From Armigeres subalbatus (Eukaryota; Arthropoda; Insecta; Diptera; Culicidae): a stretch of DNA of 64,000 nt. The stretch is from the NCBI RefSeq assembly GCF_024139115.2, contig NW_026943174.1, positions 62,001 through 126,000 on the forward strand. Direction: 5' to 3'. The notes beneath the pieces are model-generated. The model did no database searches, was not told the DNA's origin, and saw only the letters and a program-made list of their open reading frames with translations. The translations under genes and the position numbers were made by a program. This document shows positions 11,013-23,993 of this stretch, in pieces; the stretch's first letter is position 1, and every line of letters starts with the position of its first letter.

Positions 11013-12406
11013 CCAGCTTTTGACGTAGGACTTACGTCTTTCTTTACTATACTGGGTGTCATTTGGATTTTTGGAAATCGAGAGCGTTACGCTGGAAGGG
11101 AAGATTTTAAACGCTACTAGCGCCTTTATCTTTCGATGGGTTTTTAAGATTTATATATCATTCGACTTGGATACTCTCCAGCAATTTGCCTATTTCATTG
11201 AAACTTAAGATTATTAACGATAAGCTATTGAAAATTTCAATTTTTGCAATTTCATATGAAACCAATCCCGTGCATTCCTTACACGGATATCAGAACGCTG
11301 TATGTCAATGGCCTTCGGGTCCACCGCAAGATTTACTTTGTGTATAAAAGAAGCAGTGCCTGCCGTGTGCGAGTCATTGCAATTTGTGACAGCAGCGCGT
11401 ACTGACGTGCTGTTTGCTCGCGCATTTTTTGTTTCGTTCGTTCGTTCGCTGTTTACCTACACAGCTACAGCATGCAGTCACCAGCGGTAGAACTGCCGGT
11501 GGGTCTGCGAATATGCATGAAAGAAGTGGGTGCATTTTTTTGGTCATTCTGTGCTTGATGATGGTCGGATGCAGTGGTGTCGGTTGCGATGGATGCAATC
11601 GCCCATCGCATTGCTCGGAGTTCACGGCTAGAGGCCGATGATGGCTGAGGCAGCGGTGGTGGATGGAGAAGAAGAAAATTAGAGAGATTTGATCTGCTCA
11701 TCCACGAAAAGTGATTGGTTTCATAATCCACATGATCACGGGATGGGTACGAGTCATGTCATATGACTGACCATATGTTAAGTTGTGCTTGGTACTAAAC
11801 GACACGTACATTAAAACATGGTTATACTAGACCAGTTCTGATTCCCCAGCCAATAAAATCAACTGCACTGATGAAAATAAAAATTTGATTAAAATATTTG
11901 GAGAAGATTTGCAGAAGGCATTAGCAATTAAAGATGCACAATAGTGTTGATATCCATTTTAGATTAGAAAATTTCGCTGCATTACATGTAAATCTTTTAA
12001 AAAAGTCCGCAAAAAATAATTTCCAGAAGAATATTTAAATAAACTTTATCTTATTCTTTGTTTTTTATTTTCTGAGAAATTGAATTATTAAATTTGACGT
12101 AGACTCGTAGTTTGGAATGAAAACATTTAACAAATTTTCGTTGATGTGTTAACAGTACCTCCTCTATTTTAGAAGGGTTACTGCTCCTTGACTTGTTTCT
12201 TATTGTTGTGATTTTTTTCAGCAGTAAGCATCAATAAGAAATCTATAAATGCCCTACAATTGCTTGAGTAAATAAGGGCTTAAAAGTTAGAAACAAAGCA
12301 ATTCTAATTATCTATTTAATTATAAGTTTTATTTCCAGAAGTTTTGAATATACAAATTGCTAATAATTCTACACAGCATGGAAGTTGTCGTTTCCAATAT
12401 CAATAC
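11013..12406. other. Unassigned intergenic sequence
   Basis: No supported gene. Overlapping frames on both strands at 11302-11731 fall in a GC-richer patch (GTTCGTTCGTTCG, GGATGCAATCGCCC) but show no domain. The rest is AT-rich. Confidence 0.4.
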
Positions 12407-12408
12407 TA

Positions 12409-13908
12409 GGGTAAAACGACCCATTATGGAGGGGTTAACCCTTAAATGCGCAGTGTTGTTTTAAAACAACAAACCGAAAATACGTTTAATGTTAATAATT
12501 TCAATGGTTATTTACGTTAAAAATATTTTCTACGATTTCTAGAAAAATCGCCTTGCGCCTTTAAGGGTTAAGCATCGCTTCCATACCAAATTTATTTTAA
12601 AAAAATCTTTAAAAATGAACTGTTTATCTTTTTCATATTGCGGCTGTCGAATAGGGTGCTCTTTTAACTCTAGTTTTGTAAACATTACGTCAATTTTGCT
12701 AAACTTATATTGTTTTGTTTTCATTACAATAAAACAAACTACCGCCATAATGGGACTCTGCTGCCTATCCTTGCGATATTTTTTGAAGGTCAGCCCTATT
12801 GTTGCGATGTTTCCTGTATTTCTTACGGAGAGCGATACCACAACAATAGTGTCATATTCCAGCCGAAAACGGCTGATTGGAATCCGCCGTTGAAAAGCGG
12901 TGCGACTGTTCGTTTTAAAATTCGACAACAAACTGACGGTGCAATCTTCGTCGTTGCTACTCAACCCGATGGCGCTACCAACACTATCTCACACTGCGGT
13001 GGCAGCAATGTGCTAGCATTGACCAGTGCAAGATGACGTAGGTTGACAGTTCACAGAGCTTGTTTACAGGGACTTAGTCTCTGGAGCAGCTTTCGGAAAA
13101 ACTGCTTTGCGATTGATTAAGAATATTGATGTCTTTCGTGATTGATTTATGGTAGGAATTGAAGCATATCACTAGAATATTCGGATCAAAATGATTTTGA
13201 GCGAAAATTACGGATTTTTATTTCCGGCTGATCGATTTTAATTCTAACACCTTGTAAACAAGCTCTGTGAACTGTCAAATAAGTGAGGTTAGGTCAAGAT
13301 CTTGCATTGGTCTATTGTCATACCCCGCCGCGCAACCTCTCCCAGCCCCTCACAAGCTACCGATTCATTGGCACACGCTTAAATGAAGCAAAGTTCGTCA
13401 GAAAATTCAATATGTTGCTCTCCATACTCTCAAATACTCAATCATGCACAGATTCTTTCACGATAGAGATCAGTATTAGCGCATATGCAAAATTGAGAAT
13501 TCGAATCAAGTCTAATGTAAAACTTGCCACATTGTACTGTAAATTGGGGCACGCGAAATATGTGATTTCACGATTGGTATATTTGATTGCTGATGTTTAA
13601 TGTACTATCCGCAATAGCAGAAGTCTAGAATCACTTATACAAACTAAAATCATTAGCCGCTTGCTCTGAATACTACAAATAGGACCTTAGCACTGCCGCA
13701 ATAATAGGCTCAAGGGACTCAATTTTTGAGGAAAAATGTTGATTTTTCATCATTTTGAAAGAAATTTTGTTGAACAAAAGGTGTTCTAGTGGTTAATTCG
13801 AAAGGTTTCAACGGATCCACAATATTTTTAATGCTGTTCTAACCAGAATGGACTATTTTTACACTACCGCAACATTAGGACATACCACAACGATAGGACG
13901 TTTTACCC
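12409..13908. mobile_element. TA-flanked 1.5-kb TIR element (GGGTAAAACG)
   Basis: Starts GGGTAAAACGACC and ends GGACGTTTTACCC, with TA outside both ends (12407-12408, 13909-13910). Short motifs such as CGCCATAATGG, CCGCAATAATAGG and CGCAACATTAGGAC recur inside near the ends. Open frames on both strands (12539-12964 minus, 12710-13036 plus) overlap and match no transposase I know. Likely non-autonomous; an inner foldback is listed separately. Confidence 0.75.
13040..13278. mobile_element. Nested small foldback
   Basis: Inverted copies TGACAGTTCACAGAGCTTGT (13040-13064 region) and its inverse ending at ~13278 enclose about 190 bp. It lies within the 1.5-kb TIR element and is probably a later MITE insertion. 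No confident target-site duplication. Confidence 0.65.
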
Positions 13909-13910
13909 TA

Positions 13911-14911
13911 TAATCAAACTCCAAAAGTTAGAAGTGAAATGTAAATACGCTACGTTTATACAAGTCCTACGTCTACTCGCGGTTATGTTGAAAACATTAC
14001 CCATTGCTCGTTTTTTTCCCCTCGGATATGTTACCTTGCCGCGGTGGGTCGGCTTACGGCATCAGCACTGATATGGCAACCAAAGACATATCCTGTCGTG
14101 GTGGTATCACATGTTGACTATTTTTGTTTGGTGCCGCGTTACATATCTGGCATTGACGCATCAATTTACGGCATATGCATGTAATCCAACGGACATCGTG
14201 TCTTGGAGCCTTGAATGGTAGTGCAGTCAGGCAGAGGCCTTTTTCATCAGTGATAATGATGTGAGTTCTCTTCTTTTCGGCAATACTTTTCTGATGAGTT
14301 CCCTGTGACGATGAGTCGTAGCCACGCTTATACTTAGCTAGCTAGGCACTTATTGATACACAATGTATTCAAGACATTCGTAGGGAAATGACTACTGGAT
14401 TCACTGAGTAGAAGTTTTTTAAAAACAAGGAACGTGGTGCCAGTCTTATTTTGTTATGTCTCACTTCGAAGAGCTATAATAAAAAATACCACACCATATA
14501 ATGTTGGTATAAGAACAATCTTGACGGCTTCATTCTCGATAATTTTTACTGATAGTAGGGAATAGGCGTGATGAAGCTTTACTTTGCCACCGAAAAGTGA
14601 ATTCTATAGCTGACTCATAGCTGATCATTAGTACATTATAGATATTGACAGTTTAGAAACGATTAAGCTACTTCTTAGAACATAATAATAGTCTTGGACT
14701 ACCTTGACAAAGGAATAACAATAAAATAGACCAAATGCACGAACAGTTTCCACTTTTTACAAGACATAATTTACATTGTGTTTGATAGTATTGACACAGA
14801 ACGAAAACCATGAAGAACCAATAACTTAGGTAAACAAAGTAATTCGAGGATCCCATACTTCATACCTTCTGACCATAAAGACAAAAATGACATCGTACAC
14901 ATCAATCTATA
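13911..14911. other. Unassigned sequence
   Basis: No gene supported. A GC-richer stretch (about 14030-14330) has CTTGCCGCGGTGGG and similar text but no lasting frame. Confidence 0.4.
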
Positions 14912-15064
14912 TACACTCAACCCTCTTTTTACGTCACTTATTGGGGGGACGTAAAACGAATGTGACGTAAAAAGAATTTTTGCTAAAATTTCTAGTATTT
15001 CACTTAATTTATTGATCGTGAAGATACTTTCATATACATTCACTTGCGTCTTGCATGAGGTATT

Positions 15065-16350
15065 GTAAGATCTCTCCAAATCCAGGCATATGAGATGTTA
15101 TAAGATCTCCAAATTGTCCTGGAGTTTCAATCAAATGCTCTACCAAATCAACCAAGGCTTCCACAATGTTCCCAGCCTCGGTGTCAACTCAATTTTGTCC
15201 TTCGATTATTTTTCCTGAGTCTTGAGTTGTCGATTATTACACTTGCGTCTTCAATTCTTCCATGTATGAAGTTGTAAGATCTCCAAATTGTCCTGGAGTT
15301 TGAATCAAATGGTCAACCGAATCAACCAAGGCTTCCACGATGTCCCCAGCCGCGGTGTCAACCCAATTTTGTCTTCTGAGTATTGGTCTTTCACTCGTGT
15401 CTCAAATACAGGCATATGAGATGTTAAAGATCTCCAAATTGTTCTGGAGTTTAAATCAAATGGTCTATCGAATCAACCAAAGCCTTCATGATGTCCTAAG
15501 CCGCGGTATCATCCCAATCATGCCCTCCGAGTATTTGTTTTTATTTACGCCTCAAGTCCATGTATATGAGAGGTTTGAGGATCTCCAAATTGTCCTGAAG
15601 TTTGAATCAAATGGTCTACCGAATCAACCAAGGCTTCCGCGATGTCCCCAGCCGCAGTGTCAACCCAATTTTGTCTTCTGAGTATTGGTCTTTCACTTGT
15701 GTCTCAAATACAGGCATATTCGATGTCGTATGATCTCCAAATTGTCCTGGAGTTTGAATTAAATAGTCTACTGATTCAACCAAAGCTTCCATGATGTCTT
15801 CAGTCGCGGTATCAACTCAATTATGACCTCCGAGTATTTGTCTTTCACTTGCGTCTCAAAACAAAACATATGAGGTGTTATAAGACATCCAAATTTTCTT
15901 GAAGTTTGAATCAAATGGTTTAATGAATCAACCAAGGCTTCCATGATGTCCTCAGCTACAGTATCATCAAAATCATGCCCTCCGAGTATTTGTCTTTCAC
16001 TTGAGTCCCAAGTCCAAGTATATGAGATGTTGTAAGTTCTCCAAATTTGTCCTAGAGTTTACAGCAAATAGTCTATCAAATCAACCAAAGCCTTCAAGAT
16101 GTTCTAAGCCGTGGTATCAATTCAATTATGTCCTCCGATTATTTGCCTTTCACTTACGTCTCAAATCCAGGCATATGAGATGTTTTAAGATCTCCAAATT
16201 ATCCTGGAGTTTGAATCAAATGGTCTACCGAATCAAATAATGCTTTCACGGTGTCCCCAGCCGTGGTGTCAACCCAATTTTGTCTTTCACTTGCGTCTCA
16301 AATTTTAGCATGTAAGATGTTGTAAGATCTCCAAATTGTCCTGGAGTCCG
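15065..16350 (-). repeat. ~151-bp satellite, left array (8 units)
   Basis: The core AACCAAGGCTTCCA recurs at about 15151, 15321, 15477, 15627, 15778, 15929, 16084 and a diverged copy at 16231. Each unit also has CTCCAAATTGTCCTGGAGTT and GTCTCAAATCCAGGCATATG. The first unit is longer. This array is the inverse of the right array and meets it head-on at about 16350. Confidence 0.9.
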
Positions 16351-18430
16351 CGGTTGGGGACATCATGGAAGCCTTGGTTGATCCGGTAGACTATTTGATA
16401 CAAACTTCAGGATAATTTGGAGATCTTAAAACAACTCATATCCTACATTTGAGACGCGAGTGAACGACAAATACTTGGAGGACATAATTGAATTGGTATC
16501 GCGGCTGGAGACATCATGGAAGCCTTGGTTGATTTGGTAGACCATTTGATTCAAACTCCAGGACGATTTGGAAATCTTACAACATCTCATATATCTGAAT
16601 TTGAGACGCAAGTGAAAGAAATATATTCGGAGGGCATAATTGGGTTGATACCGAGGCTGGGACATCATGAAAGCTTTGGTTAATTCGGCAGACCATTTGA
16701 TTCAAACTCCAGGACGATTTGGAGATATTACTACATCTCATATGCCTGGATTTGAGACGCAAGAGAAAGAGAAATACTTGGAGGACATAATTGGGTTAAT
16801 ACCGCGGCTGGGACATCATGAAAGCCTTGGTTGATCCGGCAGAGCATTTGATTCAAACTCCAGGACGATTTGGAGATATTACTACATCTCATATGTCTGG
16901 ATTTGAGATGCAAGAGAAAGAAAAATACTCGGAGGACATAATTAGGTTGTTACCGTGGCTTGGGACATCATGAAAGCCTTGGTTGATTCGGAAGACCATT
17001 TGACTCCAACTCCAGGACGATTTAGAGATCTTACTACATCTCATATGTCTGGATTTGAGACGCAAGTGAAAGAAAAATACTCGGAGGGCCTAATTGGGTT
17101 GATACCGCGGCTGGGAACATCATGGAAGCCTTGGTTGATTCGGAAGACCATTTGACTCCAACTCCAGGACGATTTGGAGATCTTAGGACAACTCATATGC
17201 CTACATTTGAGACGCGAGTGAACGACAAATATTCGGAGGACATAATTGGGTTGTTACCGCGGCTCGGGACATCATGGAAGCCTTGGTTGATTCGGTAGAC
17301 CATTTTATTCAAACTTCAGGACGATTTGGAGATACTACTACATCTCATATGTCTTGATTTAAGACGCAAGTGAAAGAAAAAAACTCGGAGGGCCTAATTT
17401 GGTTGATATCGCGGCTGGGGACATCATGGAAGCCTTGGTTGATTAGTCAGATCATTTGATACAAACTCCAGGATAATTTGGAGATCTTAGAACAACTCAT
17501 ATGCCTACATTTGAGACGCGAGTGAACGACAAGTATTTGGAGGACATAATTGGGTTGTTACTGCGGCTCGGGACATCATGGAAGCCTTGGTTGATTTAGT
17601 AGACAATTTTATTCAAATTCCAGGACGATTTGGAGAAATTACTACATCTCATATGTCTGGATTTGAGACGCAAGTGACAGAATAATACTCGGAGGGCCTA
17701 ATTGGATTGATACCGCGGCTCGGGACATCATGAAAGCCTTGGTTGATTCGGAAGACCATTTGACTCCAACTCCAGGACGATTTGGAGATATTACTACATC
17801 TCATATGTCTGGATTTGAGACGCAAGTGAAAAAGAAATACTCGGAGGACATCACTGGGTTGTTTTCGCGGCTGGGGACATCATGAAAGCCTTGGTTTATC
17901 CGGCAAACCATTTGATTCAAACTCCAGGACAATTTCAAGATATTACCACATCTCATATGTCTGGATTTGAGACGCAAGTGAAAGAAAAATACTCGGAGGA
18001 CATAATTAAGTTGTTACCGTGGCTCGGGACATCATGAAAGCCTTGGTTGATTCAGAAGACCATTTGACTCCAACTCCAGGACGATTTGGAGATCTTACTA
18101 CATCTCATATGTCTGGATTTGAGACGAAAGTGAAAGAGAAATACTCGGAGGGCCTAATTGGGTTGATACCGCGGCTGGGGACATCATGGAAGCCTTGGTT
18201 GATTAGAGAGACCATTTGATACAAACTCCAGGATAATTTAGAGATATTAGAACAACTCATATGCCTACATTTGAGACGCGAGTGAACGACAAATACTTGA
18301 AGGACATATTTGTGTTGTTACCACGGCTGGGTACATCATGGAAGCCTTGGTTGATTCGGCAGACCATTCGATACAAACTCAAGGGCAATTTGAAGATCTT
18401 AGAACAACTCGTATGCCTGGATTTTATACT
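16351..18430 (+). repeat. ~151-bp satellite, right array (14 units)
   Basis: The core AAGCCTTGGTTGAT recurs at about 16369, 16519, 16670, 16819, 16973, 17125, 17279, 17429, 17580, 17733, 17886, 18037, 18189 and 18343 (spacing 149-154). The same DNA is read in different frames in successive units (DIMKAL, then SWKPWL), so no repeat protein is being kept. Frames such as 16955-17155 and 18019-18219 are by-products. Confidence 0.9.
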
Positions 18431-18786
18431 CCAGGGAATTCTTGGATGACCTGGAACAGTATTTGGTTTAATATATCAAGTAGGGCATGAACCATTTTTA
18501 AACGAGATAACAGCTCTTTCGATACGCTTGTAGACCTTAGGTCCTTGGTTACGCGTGTAGACTCCAGGAAATTCTTGGATGACCTGGAACGGAACAATTG
18601 TTGAAGGTAAATGATGAATATACAAAGCATCTACTTTGTTCTTTGGGTTTCTAAGAGTGTCTTCTTATAGGCTTACTTTTGGATGTCGATAATGTTTTAA
18701 ATTCTTTTTACGTCACGTGCCGTAAAAAGGAGGCCGTAAAACGAAGTGACGTATAAAAAACTGCCGTAAAAAGAGGGTTGAGTGTA

Positions 18787-19316
18787 ATAAAGAATGAGAT
18801 AATGGGAGAGAATATCTATTAAAGTTGTAAATATAATGTCTTTTGAGCCAGTTCAACAGTGTCTTAATGGACGACATGATCCTTGTACGGCTGGAAAACT
18901 GCTTCAAAAGTTATTAGCTTGTCATTGTTTATAAATCGGGAATTGAACACTTTCTTATATTTGATAAAAAAAAAACTTCCGTCTCAGTTTCTAAGAAGCA
19001 TTCGGTTGATTTTGAACGCGTACAATGACAATAGACGTCTAAATAGCATAAAAACTGGCTAAATAATGTGACTATGACAAGAAAAAGACAAAAATGACTT
19101 TAAACGATTACGATGTTAGTTAGCATGAGACCTCTCTGACTATCTATGAACGTAATTCCCTCTGATTCAGTTGCAACAGCGTCTTCTTGGACGTTATGTT
19201 CCGTGTACGGCTGGCAAACTGCTTCGAACGGAATTATGCAACGGTATCATCAAAGGCCTGGTGCAGAGGTTTCTACTCTATTCAGAGTCCCGCCAGTAAA
19301 CCTTCATAAAAAAAAA
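18787..19316. other. Unassigned sequence with a diverged local duplication
   Basis: About 18840-18905 and 19150-19220 share CAGTTSAACAGYGTCTT and GTACGGCTGG, suggesting an old local duplication. No gene supported. Confidence 0.45.
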
Positions 19317-19737
19317 TCTATACCAGCTTTTAGATTTGAATCTTATAAGTAATGATTAGATTTGGATTACTAATAAACGAATGACTAAAGAACAACAAAT
19401 TTTAAGAAGTAAATAGCCTTCTTTAGGTATCCAAAGCAGGTGAAAATATGAATGCTGAACTGTCAGTGCTGGTCGTTAAAATCCATGTCCAATCCAAAAA
19501 CAATATAAATACAATTGAAAAATCTATTCGAAATCCAATCCGTATCTAAACCAAATTCAAACCAAAGCAAATCAGAATCCAGTCAAATCATATACAAATC
19601 CAATTCAAATCCAATTACAATCTGATCCAATTCAGATCCAAATTTAATCCAATCCAAAGCTAATCCAAATCCTATCCAAATTCAATCCAACACAAAACTA
19701 ATCCAAATCGTTTGAAATTCAATCCAAATCCAATCAA
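19317..19737. repeat. AATCCAATCCAAA-rich repeat, part of a dispersed element
   Basis: Reverse complement of about 45566-46000. It contains a degenerate array of AATCCAAATCCAATT. It starts at TACCAGCTTTTA, the same motif at which the copy at 10023-11012 stops. Confidence 0.75.
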
Positions 19738-19824
19738 TGAAGGAATATAAAGTACACTAAATTAATGATTTCGTGTGTGTTACTTCTACGTGAAGTTAAA
19801 CGATTTACAATGATATGGAAATGC

Positions 19825-19965
19825 TAATATCATCTTCCAAACTTGGACGTACATGTTCATGATAGAATTAGAGGCGAAAGTATAGAAATTGATAGTTCCG
19901 TTAGGATACGGCAGGCATGAAGAATGTTTTTATAGAAGTCGATTTGAAAGCGAGCGGAGGGCAAT
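19825..19965. repeat. Inverted-repeat partner of 27090-27250
   Basis: Shares long text with 27090-27250 in opposite orientation, for example CGGCAGGCATGAAGAATGTT and AAGCGAGCGGAGGGCAAT. The pair is about 7.1 kb apart. The family is not identified. Confidence 0.7.
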
Positions 19966-22114
19966 ATTTGTGATGGCACATATCACACGACCTTCCTTCT
20001 GCCAAGCTCCCGTATGAAGGGGGAGGGAAGAATATCAGTGTGGAAGCTGATATATCTCCACTGGCCAGTATATTGTATAAAAAGACACGGAATTGTATAA
20101 AAAGACACGTTGTGAACGACTCCCGTCAAATAAAAAAACTCAAAATTTCTCGGACTCGCCCGGATTTATCAATCCGCATGAGTTCATTATTCCAATCGCT
20201 CCTTGCAATCCTTGATTTCTAAAAGCAAACTAAAACGGATTTCAAAAGACACATAAATATCACTAATTGCAGCTTACCCACGTTGAATTTGAGAGGATTG
20301 AGATTGAAGAAAATATTTCATTACCCACAGACACGTCAATTGTCAAAGAGGTGTTCTACTTTTAAAGGGGAGAGGGGGGAGATTGTATGAAATTATTAGA
20401 TTCCCAATGTTTTATATTGCAGTTAAATGCTCCCGCTTGGTTTCAAATGCTGTTTTTTGGTAGTCCTGGTCAATCTCGGAGCAGAAACTTCGGATGGTAC
20501 ACACAACCGGGGGATGCCAGATTTCCATACAAATGTGTATTGAAACCTTACTTTACGGATTTATATTAATTGAGAAATATGAATGCTGTATCCTAGTTGT
20601 CTTTGAACGGATTAAATTGGCTATTTGAAAATCAATATAGCCAAACTTGAAGGTGCTTGAAGTGTCCGGAAATTCGAAGCATAATTGTCCGGTATTTGAA
20701 GCATCCCTTATACTGTGTCCGGATTTCGAAGCAAGCGATGCTCAATGTTTTCGATTATATTAGCTATTTCGCTCATACAAAATGCCATTTTCACTACACT
20801 ACAGCAAATTTGATAAGTTAATTTTGACAGGGTATCGATACTTCGTTCGGTTACGTATTGCTAAATGCCTAATGAGTATGCAGTCTAAATAAAACATCTA
20901 AATTCACTACATAATACCTACAGTAAGTTTATTAATCCATGTCCATCCATTTGATATTTTGGGATGGTAGGTATTCCATTTGCAAAACTCTGGGGCCACT
21001 CGGGCAAGCAAGATGTGGTTGGTTCAGCGTTCTTTCCTCGTGCCATAGTGTCAGGTTTTCCGACGAAATTGGTTCCTACCTGTCGGAGTGCGTTACAAAC
21101 TCGCTCTAAATCGACTAAAGAATCCAATAATGACGCGACTCGTTTGGGACGTCGGACCTGTTTTGTTTTGGTGGCGTAGATGAGTGCGCAAGTCAGAGTC
21201 CTTAATAGTTGTAGACATTACCCTCGAGAAAACTCAATCTTATTCTAAAACGGAAAAGAACTTGTGATCATTGTCCTCATCTGATGTCAAGTGACTCAAT
21301 ATACACCCATGCATAGAAATGTCAAAAAAACTGCTTACGCGCTTGTCGGGATGAATTCAAATTTGGGTTAGATTAAACTGGATATTCGAGCAGTTTAGTA
21401 GGCTCGAATAATTCAGTGGTTACTGCCGGTGTAGCACCATACTAAGAATTCAGAAGACTTGCAGATCGATTTTTTCTCTTCAATGTTATAAGTGATGCGT
21501 TGTTTAGGAACACTTCTATGGGAATCCAGCCCACTACTTCTAAGATGAGTAACTTATGATCGGAAATTTCATTTCGGTAGTAAATGCCTACTCTTTATAA
21601 CGGAACGACAATAAGGCGATTCCGATGATTACTCTGCACACTAAAACAACAAAAACCATTGCGGGAAACACCTGACGAGTAAGGCCGGTCAAATGCTGTT
21701 GGGTTTTGTATGGCGTGTTTGGAAATCAAACTAGAACTGAAACTAGCAGATCGCAACGCAGAGTTAGTTTTATTTTCGAGCACTTTTGAAACTGATTTGC
21801 AACTGCTCGACTGGTCTGTTGTAATAAGACTTTGAAACTGGAATGGAACTGAGTTTCAAATTTATTTAGGTTTGTTCGTTTGAGATGATGGACAAACCTC
21901 ATTGTTGTTCGTATGCGAGGTAAAACTACCGCGAAAAATGTTTTTGTTTCGTTTTTTGTTTTATGAAAAAATAAAACCAAGTTGCATTTCGTTTACAACC
22001 CTGCGTTGCGGGCACCAAGTTGCAGTTCTATTTTGACAGCTTTTATAACATCAAGCAGTACCAAACTGAGCAAACTTCAGCATTGGGACCGGCCTAAATA
22101 GGGTAAGTATAGAT
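19966..22114. other. Unassigned sequence
   Basis: No supported gene. A minus-strand frame at 20918-21127 (69 codons, containing LERVCNALRQVGTNF) and a plus-strand frame opposite it lie in a slightly GC-richer patch, but no family is recognised. A short TGTCCGGA(A/T)(A/T)TT.GAAGCA repeat occurs three times at 20660-20740. Confidence 0.35.
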
Positions 22115-22116
22115 TA

Positions 22117-22733
22117 GGGCAGTTCAAATTTCAAAATGTTCGAAAATTTCAACTCCCATATGTCTATAGCATCATTTTGATAATGTAGGAGTCCTGGCAA
22201 AATTTCAGGCAATTCGGTGGCCATTTAGGGGTGGCGCAGAAGTCAATTTATGTTATGAAATTTGTATGGGAAAAACTTAAAATTTATTCAAGTCTCCTAC
22301 AACTGTCAAACCGTGATGAATTTGAATAAACATCCCCAACCACCCTTTTGGAATCTATATAATGAGACCTCTGGATAACACATTAGTTGAGTGGATTGAA
22401 CGGTTCTATTGACAGTGTGAATATGAAAAAATCTAAAATGGTGTAATTAGCCTCAACAGTAGTGGAAATATAAATCATAATGAGTTACCCACTGGCTGAG
22501 CTCAAATAGATTCCAAAAATGAGTTGGAGACTTTATTTGAATTCATCACGATTAAGTTGCAGGGATTTGAATACATTTAAGTTTTTCCCATACAAATTTT
22601 CTATAAACATAAATTGTCTTCGCGCCACCTCTGAATGGCCACCAGTCTGAAATTTTGCCAGACTCTATATTATCAAATGATGCTAATAGACATATGGGTT
22701 GAAATTTCGAACATTTTTAAATTTGAACTGTCC
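22117..22733. mobile_element. 617-bp foldback MITE
   Basis: Begins GGGCAGTTCAAATTT and ends AAATTTGAACTGTCC, with TA on both sides (22115-22116, 22734-22735). The arms extend ~230-260 bp each (GGTGGCCATT.AGGGGTGGCG on the left against its inverse on the right; CGTGATGAATTTGAATAA likewise). The loop is ~100 bp. No coding sequence. Confidence 0.85.
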
Positions 22734-23199
22734 TAGTATGATATTGTAATTTATAGATGAGCGAAGGCATAGTCGTTTTGAAACGAAAAAGATGGCATTT
22801 ATTTATTTATTTATTTTATTTATTTAATACTACTTCTAACAACATAAGTAATCTACTAGATTTTCAAAGTATATGCTGCTACATAGCACTATCATATTTT
22901 AACACCAATGAACCTAATTATTCCTGAAGCTGTTTGAGAGCGTTTTAAACGTGATTGAACTTTCATCTTTTCTGCAACTAGGCGGTATTTTATTCCAGTT
23001 TTGGATTGCACGATGACGAAATGAATTTTTCAAATAATTTGAGTTACTTCTAGGAACAGTTAATAAGCAAGTGCGAGCAGATCGTCATAAGTAAAAAAAT
23101 CACGTAAGTAAATTGGGGGACTCTGCAGAATCTTGTGAGTTTGAATGCATATTCTCAATTTAAGATGGTTGCATAACTACATCCGAGTATCTTGTTCCT

Positions 23200-23993
23200 G
23201 AGCAGAAATATGATCATATTTCCTAAGATCGAAAGCATATCTGGTGACTGCGTTGAAAGCTTGACTCAATTTGTTTTGTTTTTTTTTTCGATACAAGTCC
23301 GAAGAGGACATCACCATAGTCGAATAAAGGAACTATGAGCGACCTAGTCAGTTGAACTCTAATGTGTTGTGGCGTGCAATGTCTCAGCACAGCAAGAGAA
23401 TGAAGAATGCTATATATTCTCTACATACAGAATTGGTTTGAGGTTCCCAGTTTAAGTTACAATCTATAATTATTCCAAGATTTTTAATTACGTTTGTGTA
23501 TTCAATGACATTATTTCCAACAATTATCAATGGTGTATTTTGCACATTAGTACGTTTTGTTCTAAAGATGATCGATTGGGTTTTTAGCATTTGAATCAAC
23601 CCATTTTGGCTACACCAATTTGAGATGCTGTGAATATCGAGGTTAATTTTTCTTATAATTTCTGATATTTCTTCGGATAGCCTGATACGTATAATTGACA
23701 GTCATCTGCATAAAGATGGTGTCAAACAGTAAAGCACTTGTAAGTCATTGATAAACATTGAAAGAGAAGTGGACCTAGTATAGATCCTTGTGGTACACCG
23801 CATGTAGTGGAATTCTATCTGACTGCACGTTGCTAAAATCAACATATTGCTTCCGATCAGATAAGTAGGATCGTATTAAATTTACCGAATACGTGTCCAT
23901 CTTGAAGCTTTGCCTTAGTTTGCTACAGAGTAGACGGTGGTCAATTGAATCAAAAGCTTTGCTAAGGTCCAATAAAACCATAACAGATATCAT
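23200..23993 (-). pseudogene. LINE reverse transcriptase remnants
   Basis: The frame at 23775-23993 shows the RT motif VLLDLSKAFDSIDHRLL (first catalytic Asp) and SYLSDRKQYV. The frame at 23384-23599 shows the later block IKNLGIIIDCNLNWE. Near 23220-23290 a broken frame reads QAFNAVTRYAFDLR, typical of the C-terminal domain in this group. The active-site FxDD block between them is not readable. Confidence 0.7.

Larger units (their letters stand above)
14914..18784. mobile_element. TA-flanked TIR element carrying an inverted satellite
   Basis: Terminal inverted repeats CACTCAACCCTCTTTTTACG and its inverse, with TA directly outside (14912-14913 and 18785-18786). Subterminal copies of ACGTAAAA and GTGACGTA occur at both ends. 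Between the ends lie 8 satellite units in one orientation and 14 in the other. No transposase frame. The ends resemble a Tc1/mariner/pogo-type non-autonomous element. The satellite was either captured or amplified inside it. Confidence 0.8.

Noticed and set aside
12539..13036. 141-residue minus frame and 108-residue plus frame
   Set aside because: They overlap in opposite directions inside a TIR element and match no transposase.
14771..15079. 102-residue minus-strand frame
   Set aside because: It crosses the TIR boundary at 14914.
15340..18449. Several 60-113-residue frames on the satellite
   Set aside because: Unit length is not a multiple of three and the reading frame changes from unit to unit.
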